Positions 15,490 to 23,807 of a DNA stretch of 35,124 nucleotides are shown here, in pieces (positions within the stretch are counted from its first letter, which is position 1; each line of letters begins with the position of its first letter). The DNA is from Alkalibacterium thalassium (GTDB taxonomy: Bacteria; Bacillota; Bacilli; Lactobacillales; Carnobacteriaceae_A). The notes beneath the pieces were generated by a model that made no database searches, was not told where the DNA came from, and saw only the letters and a list, made by a program, of their open reading frames with translations. The position numbers were made by a program, and so were the translations under genes. The DNA lies in NCBI RefSeq assembly GCF_900101165.1, contig NZ_FNFK01000019.1, positions 1-35,124 of the forward strand. Direction: 5' to 3'.

Positions 15490-17442
15490 GTGACGATCAA
15501 AAATAAACAGAAGCTTCTAGGTATGCTGATTGAGAATGAACAGTTCAGATCAGCTGCCTTTCTAGCTGATAGACTGGGTGTTTCTGCACGTACGATTCAT
15601 GCTTATCTTGATGAACTGGATGATTTAATACAGAGGACATCACTTGTACTGGAAAGACGTCCAGGCGCTGGTATCCGACTGATCGGCAGCCATTCAGACA
15701 AACTGTTCTGCTTAACAGCTATCAGCAGAGGAACAAGGATTGATCTGGACCCGGCTGATAGACAGTTTGAAATAATCAGAAACTTGCTTGAAGGAAACCG
15801 GGTGTCCTACCACGATCTGGCTGAGTATTATTTTGTCAGCAGAGCAACTATCGTAAAGGATATCAGACATATCAGGCATGACTTTCTACTAGGTGATGAT
15901 CTTCTCAGTTCAAACAACGACGGGACTATTTTAATGACAGACGAACGAACCCATCAGGCTCTGTGGGGCAGGTATCTTTCTCTGAAATACGAGAACCATT
16001 CTGGTCATCCCCCTATTTCTTTGAGAAGCTACGGTGATTTTATTGAAGATGAACTGAATGTGTTGTATGAATATATTGAAATTATTCAAAATGAAGTGGA
16101 ACAGATCGGTACCGCCTATCAGCTTGCAGATTACTACCGCGTTAAATTGTTCGAAAATCTGGTCGTATTAATGTATCGGATAATACTGGGTCACCATCAT
16201 AAAGAGTCTTCCGGTTATATCTTCGAGAGAGTGACCAGTCTGGACACCTACTATATTGCAAATGATCTAGCTGCGAGACTGGAGCAGCAGACCAAGGAGT
16301 ATCTGTCAACTGAAGATCGTCTTTATATTAATGACTGTCTTATAGCGAATGGACTTAAAAATATTCATTCAATTGATACACATTCCTACTACCAGAGGCT
16401 TGTGAGCGAACTTGTTTCCAAAGTAAGCGGGATGATCAATGAAGACTTGAGTGAAGACGAGCAGCTTTTAAATGGACTCCTGCATCATATTATCCCCATG
16501 TTCTTCAGGCTGAAAAACGGGATTGCCTTACAGAATCCTTACATTCGAGAAATCAAGAAACAGTATTCCATGATGTTTCACCTGACCTGGTATGGTGTTC
16601 TGGATCTGGAAAGAGAACTCGGCAGACGTATTCCGGAAGATGAAATTGCCTTCTTGATGATTCATTTCCAGTCTGCCCTGGAACGGAAACGAGATATCAG
16701 AAAGATATTGATTATCAGTCAGACCGGACTGCTGACGACCGAAATCCTTGAAAGACGAATCAAGCAGTTTCTCCCGAGTGTCCATATTTATGAAGTCATT
16801 GCAGAAAATCAGATTGGGCAGAAGGATCTGAAAAAAGTAGATCTGATCATTTCAACTGTTCCGCTGACGATCGACGATCCGCCAGTTATTCCTCTTTCAT
16901 CCATCCCGACTGATGCAGAGCTTAGAGATGTCATGAATAAAATGACTGAGCTTTTCTCAAGTTCCTATATATTGTCTGGTAGACATGAGGGACTAAGCCA
17001 GGAACACCCACTCGTCGATTCTCTCAGCAGGCGTTTAAGTATTACAAGGGGTTATGTGCTTTCTATGGAAGACGCGATTAGGACATTAACTGATCCATTG
17101 GTGGAAGCCGGGAAAGTCACTGATGCATATGTCAAATCGGTGTTCGATCGGGAAGAAATGTCCTCTACTGCTTTTGAGACAGGCATTGCGATACCACACG
17201 GAGATCCTTCATTTGTCAAAGAAACACAGCTTTCAGTGCTTATCAATGACAGAAAAATAAATTGGGGCGGTGATCGGGTTGACGTAATTGTACTGGTCAG
17301 TGTAACTAAGGAAGATATTCAGCATATCAGTCTGATTATCGAGCAGTTATATACAGTGATGGAATCCAGAACAGACATTGAAAAGCTGTTTCACAGTAAG
17401 TCTGATCAGGACATTTCCCGCTATTTAGCTCATCATTATTAA
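15490..17442 (+). CDS. PRD-domain transcriptional activator with EIIB-like and EIIA domains (MtlR/LicR type)
   Basis: A 650-aa regulator of the adjacent PTS. Order: DNA-binding helix-turn-helix (1-60, DRLGVSARTIHAYLDELDD), second Mga-like HTH (about 80-150, YHDLAEYYFVSRATIVKDI), PRD1 (about 185-290), PRD2 (about 295-395, HHIIPMFFRLKNG), EIIB-like (about 400-485) and EIIA-2 (about 510-650, His in GIAIPHGDPS). Phosphorylation of PRD and EII domains normally tells such activators whether the sugar is being taken up. The EIIB-like part starts KILIISQTGLLTTEIL: Ser-Gln stands where MtlR-like proteins carry the phospho-Cys, so this input looks absent. GTG start has GGAGG 10 nt upstream. It leads the PTS genes by 18 bp. 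Confidence 0.93.
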   Translation: MTIKNKQKLLGMLIENEQFRSAAFLADRLGVSARTIHAYLDELDDLIQRTSLVLERRPGAGIRLIGSHSDKLFCLTAISRGTRIDLDPADRQFEIIRNLLEGNRVSYHDLAEYYFVSRATIVKDIRHIRHDFLLGDDLLSSNNDGTILMTDERTHQALWGRYLSLKYENHSGHPPISLRSYGDFIEDELNVLYEYIEIIQNEVEQIGTAYQLADYYRVKLFENLVVLMYRIILGHHHKESSGYIFERVTSLDTYYIANDLAARLEQQTKEYLSTEDRLYINDCLIANGLKNIHSIDTHSYYQRLVSELVSKVSGMINEDLSEDEQLLNGLLHHIIPMFFRLKNGIALQNPYIREIKKQYSMMFHLTWYGVLDLERELGRRIPEDEIAFLMIHFQSALERKRDIRKILIISQTGLLTTEILERRIKQFLPSVHIYEVIAENQIGQKDLKKVDLIISTVPLTIDDPPVIPLSSIPTDAELRDVMNKMTELFSSSYILSGRHEGLSQEHPLVDSLSRRLSITRGYVLSMEDAIRTLTDPLVEAGKVTDAYVKSVFDREEMSSTAFETGIAIPHGDPSFVKETQLSVLINDRKINWGGDRVDVIVLVSVTKEDIQHISLIIEQLYTVMESRTDIEKLFHSKSDQDISRYLAHHY

Positions 17443-17460
17443 ATAAAGGAGTAGGGGTGC

Positions 17461-17895
17461 ATGTTAAAACAATATTTATCGGAAGATACGATGCAGCATA
17501 AGACATCTGTCGATAACTGGGAAGAGGCGATCACTGTAGCTGCCCGGCCGTTACTGAATAAAGGGGTGATTGATGATAGTTATGTAGAAGCGATGATCGA
17601 TAGTGTTGAAAAGAACGGACCCTATATTGTGCTAAAGGATTATTTTGCTCTTCCTCATGCTCAGGCTGGCACAGGCGTGAATGAAGTCGGCATGTCACTG
17701 CTGACTCTTGAGGAACCGGTAGATCTGAAAGGAAATGAAGTTAAAGTGTTTCTGGTCTTAGCCGCTGTTGATGCATCAGCGCATTTGGGCGCTCTGTCAG
17801 AAGTGTCCGAGCTTCTGATGGATGACGAGAAATTTGAAATCGTTCTACAAGGAGACTTAGAAAAAATCAGACAATTAATAGAAGAAGGGAATTAG
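17461..17895 (+). CDS. PTS EIIA component, ascorbate/fructose type (UlaC-like)
   Basis: A 144-aa EIIA-2 domain protein. The phosphoryl-accepting His66 lies in YFALPHAQAG, and VFLVLAAVDASAHLGALSEV is the conserved core with a second family His. It takes phosphate from HPr and passes it to the EIIB encoded next. The match is to the UlaC/SgaA branch, in line with the UlaA-like EIIC downstream. AAAGGAG lies 9 nt upstream. The stop codon overlaps the EIIB start by one base, indicating coupled translation. Confidence 0.92.
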   Translation: MLKQYLSEDTMQHKTSVDNWEEAITVAARPLLNKGVIDDSYVEAMIDSVEKNGPYIVLKDYFALPHAQAGTGVNEVGMSLLTLEEPVDLKGNEVKVFLVLAAVDASAHLGALSEVSELLMDDEKFEIVLQGDLEKIRQLIEEGN

Positions 17896-18182
17896 TGAAT
17901 ATGTACAAATTTTTAGCAGTATGCGGATTCGGTGTAGGCTCGTCAATGGTATTGAAAATGTCAATTGAAAAAGCGGCGAAAGAAAGAGGAATAGACTGTG
18001 AAGTGGAGAATACTGATCTAAGTTCGGCAAAAGGGACTGATGCGGATGCGGTATTTACTAGTCAGGAATTAGGAGACGAACTGAAGGGTTCTACCAAAGC
18101 ACCGGTCTATCCTATTCAGAGATATATGGATAAAGAAGAGGTAGGAAAAGCGCTTGATGATTTCCTGTCCACTAAAGAGTAA
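17895..18182 (+). CDS. PTS EIIB component, UlaB-like
   Basis: A 95-aa protein of the lactose/ascorbate EIIB fold with the P-loop FLAVCGFGVGSSMVLKM. Cys10 is the phosphorylated residue that hands phosphate to the incoming sugar. GTG at 17895 overlaps the EIIA stop; ATG at 17901 is the alternative start. Downstream, 92 bp separate it from EIIC and hold inverted repeats. Confidence 0.92.
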   Translation: MNMYKFLAVCGFGVGSSMVLKMSIEKAAKERGIDCEVENTDLSSAKGTDADAVFTSQELGDELKGSTKAPVYPIQRYMDKEEVGKALDDFLSTKE

Positions 18183-18186
18183 ACAT

Positions 18187-18250
18187 GATTAGGTAGGTAA
18201 GGGGGAAAGGATCACCTTATGTCGGATTATATCATTAAACGATCCTAATC
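18187..18250 (+). promoter_or_regulatory. Intercistronic inverted repeats between EIIB and EIIC genes
   Basis: GATTAGG (18187) can pair with CCTAATC (18244), and AGGATC (18208) with GATCCT (18241). The two share bases 18244-18246, so they are alternative folds. This may set relative EIIB/EIIC levels by mRNA processing; inferred only. Confidence 0.4.
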
Positions 18251-18274
18251 TTACAAAAAAAGGACTGACTTATC

Positions 18275-19546
18275 ATGCAAGGTACTTTAGATTTTATTAC
18301 TAACTATATACTCAGGAACCCACCTGTTCTCCTGGGGCTCATTGCTGCTATTGGTCTTATCATTCAGCGTAAAAATATAGCAGACATTGTTAAAGGAGCC
18401 TTATCGGCCGCTTTTGGCATGCTGATTCTTGATACAGGAGTCGGCCTCATCGTAGGAACGATCATTCCGATCAATGATGCTTTCCAGCAGACGATTGCTG
18501 AAGGGGTAGAAGTAGGCGAGGGACTCAGTGATGTCACATTCATCGCTGATTTCGGAGGGGAAATCGGTCTGGCGATGTTTCTTGGGCTGATCATTCATCT
18601 GCTGATTGCCCGCTTCACTCCGGTCAAGACTATATTTCTTACTGGTCACATGCTCTGGTGGTTCCCATTTATTTTTGTAGCTGCAGGTGTTGAAGGCGGT
18701 CTGACTGGACTTGCTCTCATTTTATTTGGGGCTATCCTGTCTGCCTCATACTGGTCATTCATGCCATGGATCATGAGACGCTATATCTGGGACGTTACCG
18801 GAGATGAATCATTTCTTATCGGCCACCCTACCGGCATCTTGAGTATCATTTCCGGTTTCGTTGCCAAGCGAGTCGGAAACAAGGAACGTTCAACAGAATC
18901 ACTCAACGTACCAAAGAGTCTGTCATTCTTCCGTGAGATTTCAGTTATGGGTGCTATCGTTATTTTCATCATGTATGTCATTATGTCAGTTGCTGCACCT
19001 GAGATTGTTGCTGAAGGAGATAATGCCTTCTTTACAGCAGTTACTCAGGGGATTACGTTTGGTGCCGGCCTGATCATTATGCTGCAAGGGGTTCGTATGC
19101 TGATCAACCAGATCGTTCCAGCTTTCCAGGGAATTTCCGACAAAGTCATTCCAGGAGCTGTCCCTGCTTTCGATGTGCCTATCCTGTTCAACTATAAACC
19201 CAATGCAGTCATCATCGGCTTCATCGTGGCCATGATCACTTCAACAATTATGATTCTGATTGCCAATACGACGAACTTGTTCGGGGTTATTCTTATTCCT
19301 CTGGTTGTTACTTCCTTCTTTGAAATGGGTGGAGCAGCAGTCGTGGGAGAAGGTCAAGGAGGCTTAAGAGGAGCCATCATAGGGACAGTTGTTGGTGCAG
19401 TCGTTATGGTAGGACTGATGGGTATTTCGGTAATCATCTATGAAACGACGATTAGAAACTGGATGCTGATTTTCGGAGGTAATGATTTCTCCTTATTCGG
19501 CCCACTTGCCAGCTGGCTTGCACAACTTCTGTCAGGAGTGTTTTAA
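18275..19546 (+). CDS. PTS EIIC permease, UlaA-like
   Basis: A 423-aa polytopic membrane protein of the ascorbate/UlaA EIIC family. It has about 10-11 hydrophobic segments, beginning FITNYILRNPPVLLGLIAAI, with the family stretches KGALSAAFGMLILDTGVGLI, FLTGHMLWWFPFIF and FEMGGAAVVGEGQGG. It forms the sugar channel and works with the EIIB upstream. In ula operons it carries L-ascorbate, but here no ulaG/D/E/F genes follow, so the substrate is uncertain. ATG has AAAGGA 11 nt upstream. The stop abuts the ATG of the SIS gene directly. Confidence 0.93.
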   Translation: MQGTLDFITNYILRNPPVLLGLIAAIGLIIQRKNIADIVKGALSAAFGMLILDTGVGLIVGTIIPINDAFQQTIAEGVEVGEGLSDVTFIADFGGEIGLAMFLGLIIHLLIARFTPVKTIFLTGHMLWWFPFIFVAAGVEGGLTGLALILFGAILSASYWSFMPWIMRRYIWDVTGDESFLIGHPTGILSIISGFVAKRVGNKERSTESLNVPKSLSFFREISVMGAIVIFIMYVIMSVAAPEIVAEGDNAFFTAVTQGITFGAGLIIMLQGVRMLINQIVPAFQGISDKVIPGAVPAFDVPILFNYKPNAVIIGFIVAMITSTIMILIANTTNLFGVILIPLVVTSFFEMGGAAVVGEGQGGLRGAIIGTVVGAVVMVGLMGISVIIYETTIRNWMLIFGGNDFSLFGPLASWLAQLLSGVF

Positions 19547-20287
19547 ATGGCTTTTGATTATTTTGAAGGGATTAAACAGCTGATCGATACAGTTGAAAAA
19601 AAAGAACAAGCGTCTATACTCAAAGCAGTGGACTGTCTGGTCAAGGCAGTTGAAAATAAGCAGTCGATCTTTGCGTTTGGTGCCAGTCATGCCGGTATAC
19701 TGACCCAGGAACTCTATTATAGAGCCGGAGGACTGATAACGATCAATCCTATTTTTGGAGAAAGTGTCCTCCTTGATGTCCAGCCTATTACCCATACAAG
19801 CAAAATGGAACGACTGGTGGGTTACGGGACTGCTCTCGCTAATAAGACACCATTTAAAGAAGGGGACGTCCTGATAGTTCATTCGGTATCAGGACGAAAC
19901 CCTGTGACGATTGAACTGGCAATGGAGGCTCAGAATAAAGGCGTGACGACTATCGGACTGACCAATCTCACTTATTCAAAATCAGTCGATTCACGCCATC
20001 CGTCCGGCAAGAATCTCTTTGAATATAGTGATATCGTTATAGATAATCACGGGCATAGAGGAGACGGGATGTGCGAAATAGACGGTCTTGATATGCGGGT
20101 AGGGCCATCTTCCACGGTTATCGGTGCACTTGTAGCCAATACGCTGATTGTTGAAACCGTTAAAAAACTGAAAGCAAACGGTATGGAAAAACCACCAATT
20201 TTTTACAGTGCAAATCTGGACGGTGGAGATGAACTTAATCAGAAGCTCATCAGCGAGTATAAAGAATCAATCCACTACAAGTTTTAA
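19547..20287 (+). CDS. SIS-domain sugar-phosphate-binding protein (UPF0309 type)
   Basis: A 246-aa single SIS domain. FAFGASHAGILTQELYYRAG and VLIVHSVSGRNPVTIELAM are the phosphosugar-binding Ser/Thr-rich turns; GHRGDGMCEIDGLDM and VGPSSTVIGALVANTL follow. SIS proteins isomerise or bind ketose/aldose phosphates, so it is a good candidate for the first intracellular step on the sugar phosphate made by the PTS. It starts at the base following the EIIC stop (translational coupling). An ACAGGAAGG/CCTTCCTGT hairpin follows. Confidence 0.88.
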   Translation: MAFDYFEGIKQLIDTVEKKEQASILKAVDCLVKAVENKQSIFAFGASHAGILTQELYYRAGGLITINPIFGESVLLDVQPITHTSKMERLVGYGTALANKTPFKEGDVLIVHSVSGRNPVTIELAMEAQNKGVTTIGLTNLTYSKSVDSRHPSGKNLFEYSDIVIDNHGHRGDGMCEIDGLDMRVGPSSTVIGALVANTLIVETVKKLKANGMEKPPIFYSANLDGGDELNQKLISEYKESIHYKF

Positions 20288-20293
20288 AATCAA

Positions 20294-20336
20294 ACAGGAA
20301 GGCAGGGTGTCGATAGACTATACCTTCCTGTATTCT
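20294..20336 (+). terminator. Hairpin after the PTS operon (weak terminator)
   Basis: Perfect 9-bp stem ACAGGAAGG / CCTTCCTGT, 20-nt loop, followed by ATTCTTTTA rather than a clean T run. Partial read-through into the dehydrogenase gene is possible. Confidence 0.65.
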
Positions 20337-20488
20337 TTTACAATAGTGCTCTATTAGAATGCATTCAACGCCTACACATTAATTGAAGTATTTAATTCTT
20401 TTGCATTTGTACAAGGGTTATTTTTTGTTTTCGGAACCTTGAATCTGTTAAAATGAAATTGAAAGCAAATAACGAAAGGAGCAAGTGT

Positions 20489-21580
20489 ATGCAGAAGTAT
20501 ATATTCAAGTCGCCAAGTCGTTACATTCAGGGAAATGGTGTCATCAAGGAACTCGGTAAAGAGGTTGAAAGTATCGGAAAACAGTCTCTACTGATTTCTG
20601 ATGAGGTCGTGTGGGATATTACTAAGGATATGCTCGAAGAAAGTTTCAGTGAATCCGATAGTAAGTATCATTTCGAACAGTTTAACGGAGAAGCATCGAC
20701 CAAAGAAATCGAGCGTCTAACTGAAGCTGGAAAAGAACAGAATGTGGATGCAGTCATCGGTGTCGGAGGCGGTAAAACTCTTGATACCGCTAAAGCCGTT
20801 TCCGATGGACTAGAAGTACCGGTCATCATTGTACCAACTACAGCTTCAACTGATGCCCCCACAAGTGCATTATCCGTTATTTATTCGGATGATGGTGTTT
20901 TTGAAGGGTACAAGTTCTACGATAAAAATCCTGATCTGGTTCTGATCGACACAGGAATTGTAGTCAAGGCTCCCCTGCATTTATTTGCATCAGGAATGTC
21001 GGACGCTATGGCGACGTTAGTGGAAGTCAAGGCTACGATGAAACGGAACGGTGATACAATGGCAGGCGGAAAGACGACATTTGCAGCTAAGGCAATAGCT
21101 GAAATGGCTGAAGAGGTACTATTTACTCATGGATTAGCGGCTTACAACGCTGTTAAAGAACAGCTCGTTACCCCACAGGTTGATGCCATTGTTGAAGCCA
21201 ATACACTTCTGTCAGGTCTTGGTTTTGAAAATGGCGGACTTGCAGGAGCTCACGCCATTCATAATGGGTTTACTGCAGTAGATGGGGATATCCACGACCT
21301 GACTCATGGTCAGAAAGTCGCATACGGTGTCCTGGTCCAACTTGTACTTGAAAGAAAGTCAGGGGAAGAGATCAAGAAATATATCGATTTCTTTAAAGCA
21401 ATAGACATGCCGACTACTCTTGAAGAGATGCATCTGGATGGCAAATCCTTTGATGAACTGCTTGAAATTGGAGAGCTGGCTACAGCTGATGGAGAAACGA
21501 TGGAGAACCTGGATCCGGAAATCACTCCGACAGAAATTGCTCATGCGATTCTTGCAGTTAATGAATTAAGCGTATCGTAA
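20489..21580 (+). CDS. gldA: Glycerol-dehydrogenase-like iron/zinc alcohol dehydrogenase
   Basis: A 363-aa NAD-dependent polyol dehydrogenase of the GldA family. It shows the NAD-binding VIGVGGGKTLDTAKAV, PTTASTDAPTSALSVIY, and the metal ligands Asp in FASGMSDAMAT, His in GLAGAHAIHNGF and His in LTHGQKVAYG. It oxidises glycerol or a similar diol/polyol; after a PTS plus SIS gene it may instead act on a product of that pathway. ATG at 20489 has GGAG 8 nt upstream and matches the family start (YIFKSPSRYIQG); the earlier ATG at 20453 lacks a site. TAAAAT at 20449-20454 may be a -10. Two hairpins follow. Confidence 0.92.
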   Translation: MQKYIFKSPSRYIQGNGVIKELGKEVESIGKQSLLISDEVVWDITKDMLEESFSESDSKYHFEQFNGEASTKEIERLTEAGKEQNVDAVIGVGGGKTLDTAKAVSDGLEVPVIIVPTTASTDAPTSALSVIYSDDGVFEGYKFYDKNPDLVLIDTGIVVKAPLHLFASGMSDAMATLVEVKATMKRNGDTMAGGKTTFAAKAIAEMAEEVLFTHGLAAYNAVKEQLVTPQVDAIVEANTLLSGLGFENGGLAGAHAIHNGFTAVDGDIHDLTHGQKVAYGVLVQLVLERKSGEEIKKYIDFFKAIDMPTTLEEMHLDGKSFDELLEIGELATADGETMENLDPEITPTEIAHAILAVNELSVS

Positions 21581-21605
21581 AGCAACAAATGAACGTAGTA
21601 ACTAA

Positions 21606-21640
21606 GAGCATGCCGAGTTTATATATTCAGCATGCTCTTT
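21606..21640 (+). terminator. Hairpin after gldA
   Basis: Stem GAGCATGC / GCATGCTC with a 16-nt loop and a short T3; first of two tandem hairpins. Confidence 0.6.
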
Positions 21641-21653
21641 GCATGTTCATCGG

Positions 21654-21682
21654 AAACCAGCTGATCACTCAGCTGGTTTTTC
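21654..21682 (+). terminator. Rho-independent terminator after gldA
   Basis: Stem AAACCAGCTGA / TCAGCTGGTTT with loop TCAC and TTTTT. Confidence 0.88.
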
Positions 21683-21748
21683 CTTATAAAGAACTGTAAA
21701 AGATATTAAAGGGACATGGCGTATCTACTTTCTACCAATTACTAAAGG

Positions 21749-21882
21749 GAATAGACCATAAAATGATATATGGTCTATTCGATTAAAAATACGAGTGGCG
21801 AATGGTGCATAAAATCTTTTATGGCATATACGAACACCAGAAATTTTATCCAATGGACCAAAAAACTGTATATGACCCATTC
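21749..21882. repeat. Array B: three 32-bp palindromes, exact 51-bp period
   Basis: Units at 21749-21780, 21800-21831 and 21851-21882, each 13-6-13. Left arms: GAATAGACCATAA, GAATGGTGCATAA, CAATGGACCAAAA. Right arms: ATATGGTCTATTC, TTATGGCATATAC, ATATGACCCATTC. Unit 1 has a perfect 12-bp stem; units 2 and 3 are imperfect. Symmetry centres fall at 21764.5, 21815.5 and 21866.5. The arms match array A (outer SAATR, inner CATAA), and in both arrays one unit begins with C instead of G. A weak AGATA/TATCT pair is centred at 21713.5, one further period upstream. The array lies 67 bp after a terminator and 198 bp before the next gene. Confidence 0.88.
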
Positions 21883-22079
21883 AGCAGCACACAAGGTTTT
21901 TCCAGCATCGAAAAGACAGGTTAAATCGAGAAAAATATTCAGCTCAGACTAGTCAAATGCATTTTGTTCAATAAAACACAATATTCATAAAAAAGACACA
22001 AATATAATTAGGAAAAAGCTTCCCTTTGTAAAATTAATTTGTTAAACTATTCACATAACGAAGAATAGGAGAGAATGTT

Positions 22080-22562
22080 ATGAAAAAAGTAATGAATGCT
22101 TTACGCTTTGTTTTCCGTAACGGTGAAACCTGGACAGTTCGCCGTGAACACATCGGGGACTTATGGATCAAGCAGGTTACCACAAGTTTTGGACGTATTG
22201 GTGATGAATTTCAGCAGATCCATCCTTGTGAATCATTAAAAATTGAGATTGCTCATGAAGCTGACAGTGTCAATTCAGATGATATCAACAAAGGTGGATT
22301 GGAAGCAGGCATGTTCGCCCGAGTCAGGCAGTTTCAGGATATCGAAATGATGGATATTTTATATCGTGACCGTTTAAATGGGGAAAAGAGAATGGCAGTC
22401 GAAAAAGACCGCATCTATTTCCCATATAAAGCAATGGACACTGATGGACACGATAATGCGTATCAGTCATCTAAAGAAGCGGATGATAAACTGTATATCG
22501 TCATTGACCCGGAAAGAACAGTAGAAGAGGTCTATCCTCAGCTCAGCGCTGCTCATTCTTAA
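22080..22562 (+). CDS. Hypothetical cytoplasmic protein, 160 aa
   Basis: I do not recognise this family. The protein is soluble and mixed alpha/beta, starting MKKVMNALRFVFRNGETWTV. A repeated basic/acidic alternation (RREHIGDLWIKQVTTSFGRI, FARVRQFQDIEMMDILYRDR) and a Tyr-rich middle (DRIYFPYKAM) precede a VIDPERTVEEVYPQL end. No signal peptide, membrane segment or catalytic motif is evident. AGGAGAGA lies just upstream, codon use is like the neighbours, and a strong terminator follows, so it is a real single-gene unit. It lies downstream of palindrome array B. Confidence 0.75.
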   Translation: MKKVMNALRFVFRNGETWTVRREHIGDLWIKQVTTSFGRIGDEFQQIHPCESLKIEIAHEADSVNSDDINKGGLEAGMFARVRQFQDIEMMDILYRDRLNGEKRMAVEKDRIYFPYKAMDTDGHDNAYQSSKEADDKLYIVIDPERTVEEVYPQLSAAHS

Positions 22563-22578
22563 TGTGTTCCCTTACCTC

Positions 22579-22613
22579 AGTCAGATGGATAACCCCCATC
22601 TGACTGTTTTTTT
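22579..22613 (+). terminator. Rho-independent terminator
   Basis: Perfect 10-bp stem AGTCAGATGG / CCATCTGACT, then GTTTTTTT. Confidence 0.9.
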
Positions 22614-22678
22614 GCATTAAAATTGTTTTTACTGTGCTAAATAGTTACAATAAGGAAGTAAAAGAGAGGATGAACAGA

Positions 22679-23788
22679 ATGCAGGAAAGAAAGTACAAAG
22701 AAACTTTGACATTAAATAATGGAGTAACTTTAAAAAATCGCTTTGTCATGGCTCCAATGACAACAAAAATGAGTTTTTTTGATGGCGTCATCACCGAAGA
22801 TGAGAAGCGGTATTATCATATGCGAAGCAAAGAAGCCGGCGCAGTTATCACTGCGGCAGCCAATGTCTCTGAAGGGGGAAAAGGCTGGGAAGGTGAACTG
22901 GGAATTCACGATGACAGACACATCGATGGCATGGCCTCACTTGCATCTGCGATTCAACATAACGGGACTAAAGCTATCGTCCAGTTATATCATGGTGGGC
23001 GAATGACCAGTTCATCTGTCCTCAGAGGCACACAGCCAGTTGCGCCTAGTGCAGTCAAAGCAGAAAGACCGACCGCCGAAGAGCCGAGAGCATTAGAAGA
23101 AGACGAGATCCTTCAGATTATCGAAGACTTTAAGTCAGGAGCCGTACGTGCCATCGATGCTGGCTTTGACGGAATCGAGCTTCACGGAGCAAACACCTAT
23201 CTGCTTCAGCAGTTCTTTTCACCTCATTCAAACAGAAGAGAAGATAAGTGGGGCGGAAGTAGGGAAGAGCGCTTCAGATTTATCGATCGTTTAGTGGATG
23301 AAGTTATCAGCACGGTGAATAAGCACACGGATAAGCCTTTCATCATAGGCTACCGTTTTTCTCCTGAGGAATATGAAACACCAGGCATTCGGTTTGAGGA
23401 TACACTGTATCTTGTGGATCAGCTGGCTTATAAAGCTATCGATTATCTGCACGTGTCTCTGGGAAGTTACTCTCAAGTTTCTCAATCTGAAGAGTATAAA
23501 GATAAACCAATGCTGGCTTATCTATATGAACAAATTGCAGGACGGACAGCGTTTATATCAGTTGGCGATGTTAGAAATGGAGCTCAGGCTGAAGAAGCGC
23601 TTGAACATAGTGATCTGGTTGCTCTTGGACGTGTCATTCTGGCAGATCCGCACTGGGTCGGGAAAGTCCTGAATGGTAAAGAGGATGCAATCAGATACAA
23701 TGTAGCAGACGAAGACCGTGCTGAACTGGGGCTGACTAATGGCGTCTGGCAGTTTATGCAGAACATGATGAAAGATCGTCTGAGCTGA
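22679..23788 (+). CDS. NADH-dependent flavin oxidoreductase (Old Yellow Enzyme family)
   Basis: A 369-aa FMN TIM-barrel enzyme. It carries NRFVMAPMTTKMSFFDG (FMN site), QLYHGGRMTSS, FDGIELHGANTYLLQQFFSP (HGAN where most relatives have HGAH), SNRREDKWGGS, FRFIDRLVDEV and VALGRVILADPHWVGK. Family members reduce activated C=C bonds or act as NADH oxidases, and length suits the short single-domain type without the C-terminal FAD/4Fe-4S part. ATG at 22679 is chosen (GAGAGG 9 nt upstream); upstream ATG and GTG codons lie on top of or before that site. It heads an operon with GtrA (19 bp later) and an isochorismatase-type gene. Confidence 0.92.
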   Translation: MQERKYKETLTLNNGVTLKNRFVMAPMTTKMSFFDGVITEDEKRYYHMRSKEAGAVITAAANVSEGGKGWEGELGIHDDRHIDGMASLASAIQHNGTKAIVQLYHGGRMTSSSVLRGTQPVAPSAVKAERPTAEEPRALEEDEILQIIEDFKSGAVRAIDAGFDGIELHGANTYLLQQFFSPHSNRREDKWGGSREERFRFIDRLVDEVISTVNKHTDKPFIIGYRFSPEEYETPGIRFEDTLYLVDQLAYKAIDYLHVSLGSYSQVSQSEEYKDKPMLAYLYEQIAGRTAFISVGDVRNGAQAEEALEHSDLVALGRVILADPHWVGKVLNGKEDAIRYNVADEDRAELGLTNGVWQFMQNMMKDRLS

Positions 23789-23807
23789 TTCAGAGAGGAA
23801 GATGATC

